Positions 6,238 to 12,921 of a stretch of DNA of 12,921 bases are shown here, piece after piece. The notes under the pieces are model-generated. The model was not told the origin of the DNA, ran no database searches, and was given only the letters and a program-made list of their open reading frames with translations. Both the position numbers and the translations under genes were made by a program. How positions within the stretch are numbered: position 1 is the stretch's first letter; each line of letters starts with the position of its first letter. The DNA comes from Gemmatimonadota bacterium (lineage in GTDB: Bacteria > GCA-2686955), in contig JALXCG010000685.1 of the NCBI GenBank assembly GCA_026991065.1, forward strand, positions 1 to 12,921. Direction: 5' to 3'.

Positions 6238-8106
6238 ATGCAATTCCGCCAAGCCCGACGCGTGGTCCCGATGGCCATCACCGCGTTCGCCGTCGCCGCC
6301 CCGGCTCTTGCCGCCGATGTGATTCGCCCCAGTATCTTTCCCGTGCTGCCGTGGGAAGAGATTCCGGTGCACACCCGTGGTGAGTTGCTGGTGCGTTTCA
6401 AAGACTCTGTCGATATCCACGCGCTGCAGCAATTTCATGCCCAACTCGGCACCCGGGGCGTGGTGCTGAGCGAAGCCCTCAACGCCGAGCGGGTCTTCTT
6501 CGACCCCAGCATCGATATCGAAACCATGACCCGTCGGATTCAGGCGTCGCCCCTGGTGGAGTATGCGGAACCGAACTATGTCGGTCACATCCTGCACGTT
6601 CCCAATGACCCGATGTATGTGGAGACGGGCAAGTGGAACAGCATCTACACTGCCGTGGCCTATCACCTCTTTCCGATCGACGCGGAGCATGGCTGGGACG
6701 CGGCCCGCGGCACCGACATCGTGATCGGTCACATCGACACCGGCCTGGACTTCGACCATCCGGAGTTCACCGGCCAGCTCTGGACCAACGAAGATGAGAT
6801 CCCGGGCAACGGGATCGACGACGATGGCAACGGCTACAAAGACGATGTGCACGGCATGGACTTCGTCGGCAACAATGTCGGCAAGCTGGTCGAGATTCTC
6901 TTCCCTCTGCTCTACAACACCAAAGACAGCAACCCCGACATCCACGAGACCGGCAACGACGGTTGGGGCGTGCCGGATCCCTCCATCGGCAACGGCATCG
7001 ATGACAATTTCGACGGCTACGCCGACATCGCGGTTTCTCACGGCACGATGACCGCAGGCGCCACGTTCGCGGTGATGGATGACGCGCTGGGCATGCCGGG
7101 GGTCGCGCCGGAAGCGAAGATCATGCCGCTGCGGGCGATCAACGCCGAAGGAATGGGGCTCTTCTCCGACGTGATCGATGCCATCGACTACGCCACCGAC
7201 AACGGCGCGGACATCATCAACATGAGTCTCGGCTGGCCGATTGAAGGGCGCCTCCTGCGCGAAGCCTGCGAGCGCGCCTATGGCAACGGCGTAGTGATCA
7301 TCTGCGCCTCCGGCAACGCCGCCCATGACGGCATCTCCGACGGCGTCGCCTATCCCGCTGGCTGGCCCACGACTTTGGCGGTCGGCGCCGGCAACACCTC
7401 TTTCCACCGCTCGGAGTATTCCGACTTCGGTCCCGGCCTGGACGTGCTGGCACCGGGTGGCGATGTGGTCGGCAATTCGTTCACCGAGATCTTCTGGTCG
7501 CCGTGGGTCGCTTCTTTCGCCGATGAGAATGACGGCATCGCGCCCATGGGAACACCCGGCTGGGCCGGCGGCGCCGGAACCTCTTTCTCGTCACCCGTGG
7601 TGGCGGGGCTCGCCGCGCTCTTCCTGGATCGCTATCCGGGGGCTTCGCCGGCGCAGGTCTACCAGGCATTCCGCACCCGCTCGATCGACGTGGCCGAAAC
7701 CGGCTGGGACGAAGAGACCGGCTATGGCATGGTCAATGCTCGCCGCCTTCTCGGTCTGACCCAGGGCAAAGTGGCCGGCTTCATCTCCCCCGAGCGCCAG
7801 AAGATGGCCCCCGGCGCCGAGTATCAGTCCAACGTCGTGCTGGTCAACGACGACACGGTCGCGCATACGGTCGACTTCGAAATCAATCTCTACGACAACA
7901 ACCGCCAGCTCATCCCCTCCTACAGTCCGCTGGACCACGGCACTGCTACCCTGGCGGCTGGCGAGACCCTGCGCGCCTCCTTCCCCCACCCGACCCACCT
8001 CGGAATGCCGCAAGGCGTCTACTTCATCTCGATCGAGGTGTTTGAAAACGGGCAGCGGATCGATTACGACGACTTCGCTTTCAACTTCACCATTTTCACT
8101 GAGTAG
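6238..8106 (+). CDS. Secreted subtilisin-like serine protease (S8 family)
   Basis: 622 residues. A signal peptide (basic QFRQARR, then MAITAFAVAAPALA, cleavage near residue 25) is followed by an inhibitor-like propeptide (~47-113) that begins GELLVRFKD and ends VEYAEPNY, a common subtilase prodomain ending. The catalytic domain (~150-505) has the full triad: D167 in GHIDTGLDFDHPEF, H268 in SHGTMTAG and S449 in GTSFSSPVVAG. N360 in ASGNAAHDG is the oxyanion-hole residue. The Asp-to-His distance is 101 residues against about 32 in subtilisin BPN'. The insert carries two acidic loops, GNGIDDDGNGYKDD and GNGIDDNFDGYAD, likely calcium sites. A C-terminal domain (~510-622) looks like an immunoglobulin-type beta sandwich. 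The predicted product is an extracellular or periplasmic endopeptidase activated by propeptide removal; its substrate is unknown. The gene is preceded by a GGAG site and followed by a strong terminator. Confidence 0.93.
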   Translation: MQFRQARRVVPMAITAFAVAAPALAADVIRPSIFPVLPWEEIPVHTRGELLVRFKDSVDIHALQQFHAQLGTRGVVLSEALNAERVFFDPSIDIETMTRRIQASPLVEYAEPNYVGHILHVPNDPMYVETGKWNSIYTAVAYHLFPIDAEHGWDAARGTDIVIGHIDTGLDFDHPEFTGQLWTNEDEIPGNGIDDDGNGYKDDVHGMDFVGNNVGKLVEILFPLLYNTKDSNPDIHETGNDGWGVPDPSIGNGIDDNFDGYADIAVSHGTMTAGATFAVMDDALGMPGVAPEAKIMPLRAINAEGMGLFSDVIDAIDYATDNGADIINMSLGWPIEGRLLREACERAYGNGVVIICASGNAAHDGISDGVAYPAGWPTTLAVGAGNTSFHRSEYSDFGPGLDVLAPGGDVVGNSFTEIFWSPWVASFADENDGIAPMGTPGWAGGAGTSFSSPVVAGLAALFLDRYPGASPAQVYQAFRTRSIDVAETGWDEETGYGMVNARRLLGLTQGKVAGFISPERQKMAPGAEYQSNVVLVNDDTVAHTVDFEINLYDNNRQLIPSYSPLDHGTATLAAGETLRASFPHPTHLGMPQGVYFISIEVFENGQRIDYDDFAFNFTIFTE

Positions 8107-8127
8107 TTAGAACTACTTCTTCTGTGT

Positions 8128-8166
8128 GGCCCCGCGACTTCATTTCGGTGTCGCGGGGCCTCTGTT
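8128..8166 (+). terminator. Intrinsic terminator between the subtilase and glycosyltransferase genes
   Basis: A perfect 11-bp stem pairs GGCCCCGCGAC (8128-8138) with GTCGCGGGGCC (8150-8160) around an 11-nt loop, followed by TCTGTT. It lies 22 bp after the subtilase stop. The convergent glycosyltransferase gene ends at 8192, so the hairpin may also limit transcription from the other side, although that flank lacks a T run. Confidence 0.8.
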
Positions 8167-8191
8167 GTACGCGCCGGTGCACGGGCTCCGG

Positions 8192-9457
8192 TCAACGTCC
8201 GCGGGCGTTGTAGAGCAGGATTCTCAGTTTGTTGCGCAAGGTCGTATAGGAGAAGTAGTTGCGCGCCAACTCATAGTTCCGCTGACCGCCGTTCTCCGCA
8301 TAGTGTGGATCATTCATCGCTTCCAGGGCAGCCGCTACAGTGGCGTCGGTGATGAAGTCATCGAAACAGATCACTTTGAAGCCGCGCGTGCGGATATCGC
8401 TCTCGTAGATGGTGTAGTTGTTGACGACGATTGGCTTGCGGAAGTAGACCGCCTCCAGGAATGCGTTGCCGAACCCTTCAAAGAGAGAAGGATAGGTGAC
8501 GAGGTCGGCGAACGGGTAGATGTCCCAAAGGCTGTAGACCTTGTGCCCATCGGGGGAGACTCCGCGGACTTCGTCGAACCACTTCTCCGCAAAGAGGATC
8601 TTTACGCCAAGAAGATCCGCGTAGCTGACTACCCGCTCCACATATCCTTTGTCATCGTCACCGGTGGCGTGCGAGATCACCAACTGCGCCTTCACGCCGA
8701 GACGGCTCAAGAGTTCAACGGCGTGCTCGATCCCCTTGCGTTGCACCACCCGCGTGGGCTGCAGAATCAGGCGCTCGTCGGGCGCCAGACCGAGATTCTC
8801 GCGGATATCCGCGGTGTAGTCATCGGCCTCCGGCGGCGGCACATCGTAGTTCATCACGTTGGGAATGATCGTCGATGAGACACCGCGCCGGGCAGCAAGC
8901 TGGTGCGCGGCCGAGGAGTTGATCACCGCGTGCTCAATCGTATCCAGAGTCGGCGGGAAAGCCATCGTCAAATAGTCCCAGGCACCGTTGACCAGAAAAG
9001 ACTTCCGCTCCCAGTAGAAATCGTGATGGTGGGCGATCGTCGGCAGCCGGCGCTCGGCGATCAGCTCCGTGACCGCCAGACTGAGAGGGATATTGAGCGG
9101 ATAGCAGAGCAGGTTTTCCGGAATGAGGAGATCGATCTCGAACTCATCGAGAAAGCGGCGCACATGGTTGTGGAAAAACTCGGTGCGCTCTTTGATCCAC
9201 AGGGTCTGCTGGTGATCGCGTTGGTTGGAATGCCACAGGCGCTGGTGTTGCGCCATGATCTCTTCGTGCTTGAAGTGCGCCTCCGGAACCACCATCGAGA
9301 CATCTGCCGGACGGTCGCACTCCCCAGCGAAGTAGAAACAGCGATGCCCCATCTCCTCCAACACCTCGGCCCATTTGGATGTCTCGAGTGAGACCCCGTC
9401 GGTGCCGGCAAATCGAAAAGAGATGAAGCCGATATTGAGCGTTTTGGTTGAGTTCAT
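8192..9457 (-). CDS. GT4-type glycosyltransferase
   Basis: 421 residues with a GT-B fold pattern. The N-terminal half begins with a short strand and Gly-rich loop, IGFISFRFAGTDGVSLE, and contains an unusual HHHDFYWERKSF motif (143-154). The C-terminal donor domain has QPTRVVQRKGIEHAVELL (R236, R240, K241; expected to contact the donor phosphates). It also has the retaining-GT EX7E motif in FEGFGNAFLE (E327 and E335). Such enzymes transfer a sugar from a nucleotide-sugar donor, normally in the cytoplasm. The TDGVSLE and HHHDFYWE motifs recall GT4 proteins related to mannosylglucosylglycerate synthase, but I cannot fix the substrate. The ATG at 9457 has GAGG eight bases upstream. The gene lies 109 bp downstream of the ABC-F gene on the same strand, with no obvious terminator between, so co-transcription is possible. 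Confidence 0.85.
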   Translation of the reverse strand: MNSTKTLNIGFISFRFAGTDGVSLETSKWAEVLEEMGHRCFYFAGECDRPADVSMVVPEAHFKHEEIMAQHQRLWHSNQRDHQQTLWIKERTEFFHNHVRRFLDEFEIDLLIPENLLCYPLNIPLSLAVTELIAERRLPTIAHHHDFYWERKSFLVNGAWDYLTMAFPPTLDTIEHAVINSSAAHQLAARRGVSSTIIPNVMNYDVPPPEADDYTADIRENLGLAPDERLILQPTRVVQRKGIEHAVELLSRLGVKAQLVISHATGDDDKGYVERVVSYADLLGVKILFAEKWFDEVRGVSPDGHKVYSLWDIYPFADLVTYPSLFEGFGNAFLEAVYFRKPIVVNNYTIYESDIRTRGFKVICFDDFITDATVAAALEAMNDPHYAENGGQRNYELARNYFSYTTLRNKLRILLYNARGR

Positions 9458-9566
9458 GCGCAGTGCCTCGCCAGGATTCCGTGACGGTTGGAGTTACGGG
9501 CGAACAATACTTTCGTCGTCCAAATGGCAGAGCGAATCGAGTGCGAAGAGATGGAAAGTGTGTCAC

Positions 9567-11531
9567 TCACTCCTCGAGTCGAGCAGCAATCTCTTCCCAT
9601 TCGCTGTAGAGCATCTCGATTTCGGCTTGTAGATCCTGATACTCGCGGGTGTAGCGAGCCCCGTTGGGCGATTGGTACAACTCTGGGTCGCTGAGCGAAG
9701 CACCGAGTTGCTCCGCTCGCTGCTCTTTTCTTTTCAGCCGCTCTTCGAGTTGCGCCAGACGGCGTTCCGCCTTGCGCCGCGCGGCGCTGGACTGCCGAGT
9801 CTGCCCGCGAACATCGGAACCCGAAGGAGCAGCGCTCACGGCAGCGACCGCCGTTGCGGCAGGGGCTTTCCGACGCCCACCCGAGGCGGTGGTGCGCGAT
9901 TCCGAACGCGGCGCGGCGGCGGCAGCCTCTTGGGCCGCGCTCCAGGCTTCGTATTCGGACCAGGTTCCGGGATAGAGCGTGGCGTGCCCATCGCGCAGAT
10001 AGAGGGTCTTGGTACAGACCCGGTCCAGCACGCTGCGGTCGTGGGAAACCAGTAGCACCGTGCCTTCGAACTGCTTGAGCGCGGCGACCAGAACATCCCG
10101 GGAGGCCATGTCCAGGTGATTGGTGGGCTCATCAAGGAGCAGCAAATTGGCCTTCTTCAGAAGCAGCTTGGCAAGGCCCAACCGCCCCTTTTCACCCCCG
10201 GAAAGGACACTGACTTTCTTGTCAATGTCGTCGCCGGTAAAAAGGAAAGCGCCGAGCAGGGTGCGCAGATTGGCGCCGGCGGCGGTCTCCGCATCCGCCT
10301 CGATCTCCTCCAACACAGTGCGCGCGGGATCCAACACCTGCGACTGGTCCTGCGCCAGAAGAGCGGGGATGGTCATGCTTCCAAGCCCTACCTCCCCCTG
10401 GGTCGGCTTCTCCTGCCCGCTGATCAGGCGCAGCAGGGTGGACTTGCCGACCCCATTGGCACCCACGACACCAATGCGGTCGCCCCGCTCCACGCGGAAA
10501 CTCAGGCCGGAGAGCACTTGATTGTCGCCGTAGGCATGCCCCAGCCGGTTGGCTTCCAGCATGATGCGCCCGCTTCGTGGCGGCGCCGCGAAATTGAAAC
10601 GAACCCGTGTGTCTCGAACCAGTGGGGGCAGCACCTCAATCGCTTCGCGCATCTTGATCCGGCTCTGCACCTGCTTGGCCTTGGTGGCCTTGTAACGAAA
10701 GCGATCGATCCAGGCATCGAGTTCGGCGATCTTGCGCTGGCGCTCCAGGCGAACCTTCTCGTACGCCTCGCGGCGCCGGACGCGCTCTTCGAGGTAGCGC
10801 GCGTAAGGCATGGGGTAGTCTTCGAGCCGACGCCCCTGGAGTTCCACCACTCGCGTGGCCAGGCGCTCCAGGAGATAGCGGTCGTGGGTAACCAGGACCA
10901 CGGCGCCGGAAAACGACAGCAGCTCGGTTTCGAGCCAGCGTACCGATTCGATATCCAGGTGGTTGGTGGGCTCATCGAGCAGGAGCACTTCGGGCCGGGC
11001 GAGGACAAGCTTGGCCAGAGCAACGCGCATCTGCCAGCCACCGGAGAGTTCGCCGATTGTGCCCTGCATCTGGGCCTGGCTGAACCCCAGCCCGGCGAGG
11101 ACGCGAGCGGCTTCCGCTTCGGCGCGGTAGCCATCCAGTTCCTCGTAGCGGTGCTGCAGAACACCGAGCTTCTGGGCCAGTTGATCATGAAGTGCGGCGG
11201 CAGCGCCGGCAAGTTCGTGCTGTACCGCCACGATCTGCGCGGCGACCTGGCGGATCGGACCAAGGGCGTCAACCGCGTCGTCCAGCACCCGGTTCGCGGC
11301 GTGAAATGAGACGCCCTCCTGAGGGAGATAGCCGATCCGCGTATTGCGTGGTGTAGAAACAGTGCCCGCTGTTGGGCGCAACTCACCCGCCAGAATCCGC
11401 AGAATTGTCGTCTTGCCCGCACCATTGGGGCCAACCAGCGCGCACCGCTCCCCGCCCTTGACCTGCCAACTCAGGTCCTGGAAGAGAATGTGGTCGCCAT
11501 AGCCATGCGTCAGAGAATCGATTGAGAACAT
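9567..11531 (-). CDS. ABC-F family ATPase (ribosome-associated, Uup/YheS-like)
   Basis: 654 residues with no membrane segments and two ABC domains, the layout of ABC-F proteins, which bind the ribosomal E site and aid stalled translation. Domain 1 has Walker A GPNGAGKTT (34-42), signature LSGGWQ (162-167), Walker B LLLDEP (183-188) and switch H216. Domain 2 has GANGVGKST (357-365), LSGGEKGR (443-450), LLLDEP (464-469) and H497. Between them the P-site tether region (~236-310) contains RYKATKAKQVQSR (279-291), typical of the family. After domain 2 comes an Ala/Ser/Arg-rich low-complexity linker (~530-590), then a charged C-terminal coiled coil (~585-654), as in Uup and some ABCF subfamilies. 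The subfamily cannot be fixed by eye, so no symbol is given; a resistance role is not indicated. ATG 11531 has no clear Shine-Dalgarno sequence. The gene diverges from the SGNH gene across 114 bp. Confidence 0.92.
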   Translation of the reverse strand: MFSIDSLTHGYGDHILFQDLSWQVKGGERCALVGPNGAGKTTILRILAGELRPTAGTVSTPRNTRIGYLPQEGVSFHAANRVLDDAVDALGPIRQVAAQIVAVQHELAGAAAALHDQLAQKLGVLQHRYEELDGYRAEAEAARVLAGLGFSQAQMQGTIGELSGGWQMRVALAKLVLARPEVLLLDEPTNHLDIESVRWLETELLSFSGAVVLVTHDRYLLERLATRVVELQGRRLEDYPMPYARYLEERVRRREAYEKVRLERQRKIAELDAWIDRFRYKATKAKQVQSRIKMREAIEVLPPLVRDTRVRFNFAAPPRSGRIMLEANRLGHAYGDNQVLSGLSFRVERGDRIGVVGANGVGKSTLLRLISGQEKPTQGEVGLGSMTIPALLAQDQSQVLDPARTVLEEIEADAETAAGANLRTLLGAFLFTGDDIDKKVSVLSGGEKGRLGLAKLLLKKANLLLLDEPTNHLDMASRDVLVAALKQFEGTVLLVSHDRSVLDRVCTKTLYLRDGHATLYPGTWSEYEAWSAAQEAAAAAPRSESRTTASGGRRKAPAATAVAAVSAAPSGSDVRGQTRQSSAARRKAERRLAQLEERLKRKEQRAEQLGASLSDPELYQSPNGARYTREYQDLQAEIEMLYSEWEEIAARLEE

Positions 11532-11645
11532 GACGCGAAACCATAGCGCAATTGAGCAGCGGGCGCGCGCTCAGTGTGTGGGCGCGGGAGAATTCGCCGG
11601 CACGGCCAATTGTCTCAATGATGAGTTATCGCCTACCCTCCGAAG

Positions 11646-12921
11646 ATGCAGCAACATCCACAGACCATCGGCTGGACACGCCAGCTTCGCTACGCGCTCC
11701 TGACCACGCTTCTCCTGCTGGCACTACTCGAGTTCGGCGCGCGCATCATCGAGCGCCGCGCCACGCGGGTTCCACCGGCGCTGGTAGAGGCGTTGCAGGG
11801 CATGGGCTGGCAACCGAACGTGGCCGACAAGCGGCTTCTGCGCGAAGATCCCCACACCCTCTGGTCTCTGGTTCCCGACTACGAAGGGCAAATCCCCTCC
11901 TATGTCGATGGAGGCGCCGACTGGCGTGTGCGGATCGGGCCACATGGGTATCGGGGCGCGGCCCCGACCGCTTCAGCGCGGCTACCGCGCATCGCCTGCG
12001 TCGGCAACTCCTGCACGTTTGGCCTCCTGGTCGATCAGGGGCAGACTTACCCGAAGCAACTGGCGGCAAGCCTCGCCGCACTGGGCCGCCCGGCAGAAGT
12101 CCTCAACTACGGAGTTCCAGGCTTCACCTCGGAGCAAGGACGCTGGGTGATGGAGCACGACGTTCTGCCCGCGGCGCCCGACTTGGTGATCCTGGCGTTC
12201 GGCTTTAACGATGGCTGGCCCGCCGCGATATCGGATCGCGAGCGCCTTGAGCGAGAGCGCGGCACAACGGCGCGCGTGCGGCGCGCACTGCATGCTTTCG
12301 CCCTTTTTCGCCTGCTCGAAGCGCGGCTGCAACGGATCGCGGTTCCCCCCACGGCCCCACTGGAAACCGCGGCGGAGCGCGACCGCCGGGTGACCACCGC
12401 ACGCCTGGCGGAGAATCTGCACTTCATGATCGACTCCGCGCAGTCTCAGGGCACACAGGTACTCCTGCTGGCGCTCGACTTCCCCACCGGCGCCGCTGCC
12501 GAAGTGGTGGCCCGGGTCGCCGCCGAGGCCGGGGTCCCATTCATCGATGCGCGCGAGGCTTTTGGCGCCGGCTGCGCGCGCCCGCCCCTGCCTCCGGTGG
12601 TCCAGGCGTTGAGCGCTGCGCCAAGCACCGCTGCTTCTCTCTCCACACCGCACGAACTTCTCTTGGAGCTGGCCGTGCCGAGTTCCGTCCCGCCCCCCAT
12701 TGGAGTGGTTGGCAACATCCCGGCGCTCGGCTCCGGCGTCCCGGGGCGAGTTCTGCTCGCCGATGATGGCAGCGGGCCGGATCGGCGGGCCGGCGACGGA
12801 ATCTACTCGCTCCGGATCCCGGCTCCGGATCAATCCCCCGTGCACTATCTCTTTACCTGTGACGAAGCAGACAGCTCCCATCCCCGCTTCGAATCCGCCG
12901 TGGCCGTGCGCACACTGGATC
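11646..12921 (+). CDS. Membrane-anchored SGNH/GDSL-like hydrolase with C-terminal extension (3' end outside window)
   Basis: An open frame runs from ATG 11646 to the right edge, 425 residues without a stop. A short N-terminal segment is followed by one hydrophobic helix (ALLTTLLLLALLEFGA, ~17-32), so the product is probably anchored with its catalytic part outside the cytoplasm. Residues ~70-105 show the LWSLVPDYEG...GPHGYRG pattern common before membrane-tethered GDSL domains. Block I reads CVGNSCTFG (S122 would be the nucleophile), where most relatives have GDS. Then come VLNYGVPGFTSEQ and block III AFGFNDGW (N188, D189). No clear DXXH block V follows; PFIDAREAFG (~298-307) is the nearest candidate for the Asp. 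Residues ~340-425 form a separate region containing LADDGSGPDRRAGDGIYS, like a beta-sandwich 'choice-of-anchor X' type domain. An esterase acting on cell-surface glycans or lipids is plausible but unproven. The ribosome binding site is weak. Confidence 0.75.
   Translation, partial: MQQHPQTIGWTRQLRYALLTTLLLLALLEFGARIIERRATRVPPALVEALQGMGWQPNVADKRLLREDPHTLWSLVPDYEGQIPSYVDGGADWRVRIGPHGYRGAAPTASARLPRIACVGNSCTFGLLVDQGQTYPKQLAASLAALGRPAEVLNYGVPGFTSEQGRWVMEHDVLPAAPDLVILAFGFNDGWPAAISDRERLERERGTTARVRRALHAFALFRLLEARLQRIAVPPTAPLETAAERDRRVTTARLAENLHFMIDSAQSQGTQVLLLALDFPTGAAAEVVARVAAEAGVPFIDAREAFGAGCARPPLPPVVQALSAAPSTAASLSTPHELLLELAVPSSVPPPIGVVGNIPALGSGVPGRVLLADDGSGPDRRAGDGIYSLRIPAPDQSPVHYLFTCDEADSSHPRFESAVAVRTLD

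Noticed and set aside
6235-7407. 390-codon minus-strand frame opposite the subtilase
   Set aside because: Antisense to a protease with a complete catalytic triad; rich in Val, Asp, Gly and His with no recognisable domain.
10116-11309. 397-codon plus-strand frame opposite the ABC-F gene
   Set aside because: It mirrors the conserved ABC-F coding sequence and has no domain signal or ribosome binding site of its own.
11532-11645. Divergent spacer between the ABC-F and SGNH genes, searched for promoters
   Set aside because: No -35/-10 pair of reasonable quality and spacing was found on either strand.

Overview
This GC-rich 12.9 kb window carries eight protein-coding genes, two of them cut by the window edges, and no RNA genes, insertion sequences, CRISPR array or phage genes. 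Several products look exported: a secreted repeat protein, a long SppA-type peptidase with a barrel-like N-terminus, a secreted subtilase, and a membrane-anchored SGNH protein. This points to a Gram-negative (diderm) bacterium. The combination of an SdrD-B-like module, a subtilase with an NGIDDDGNGY-type loop and a C-terminal domain rich in DDG/AGDG motifs resembles genomes of poorly cultured groups such as the FCB superphylum or Gemmatimonadota-like bacteria. That placement is inference; the window has no phylogenetic marker gene that settles it.

Layout. Positions 1-323 hold the C-terminal part of an ArsC-type arsenate reductase (low-molecular-weight phosphatase fold). After a 354-bp non-coding stretch with a putative sigma70-like promoter comes a secreted protein (678-2384). 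It combines an unrecognised N-terminal region, an SdrD-B-like module and two nearly identical 111-residue cysteine-containing repeats, and it is followed by a strong intrinsic terminator. An EamA/DMT-family transporter (2468-3469, +) then converges on an SppA-like S49 peptidase (3490-5967, -). The SppA gene diverges from a secreted subtilisin-like protease (6238-8106, +), which ends at a strong hairpin terminator. On the minus strand follow a GT4-type glycosyltransferase (8192-9457) and, upstream of it in the same direction, an ABC-F ATPase (9567-11531). Diverging from the ABC-F gene is a membrane-anchored SGNH/GDSL-like protein (11646 to the right edge, incomplete).

Working together. Most genes look like single-gene transcription units: directions alternate and two clear terminators are visible. 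The only plausible co-transcribed pair is the ABC-F gene and the glycosyltransferase, with a 109-bp gap and no evident terminator between them. There is no obvious shared pathway. The loose theme is cell-envelope and extracellular function (two peptidases, a secreted repeat protein, a glycosyltransferase, an SGNH esterase-like protein). The window does not contain a convincing new multi-gene system. The most noteworthy items are domain-level: the barrel-like extension on SppA, the recent tandem duplication in the secreted protein, the doubled acidic loop in the subtilase, and the GNS-for-GDS change plus C-terminal extension in the SGNH protein.
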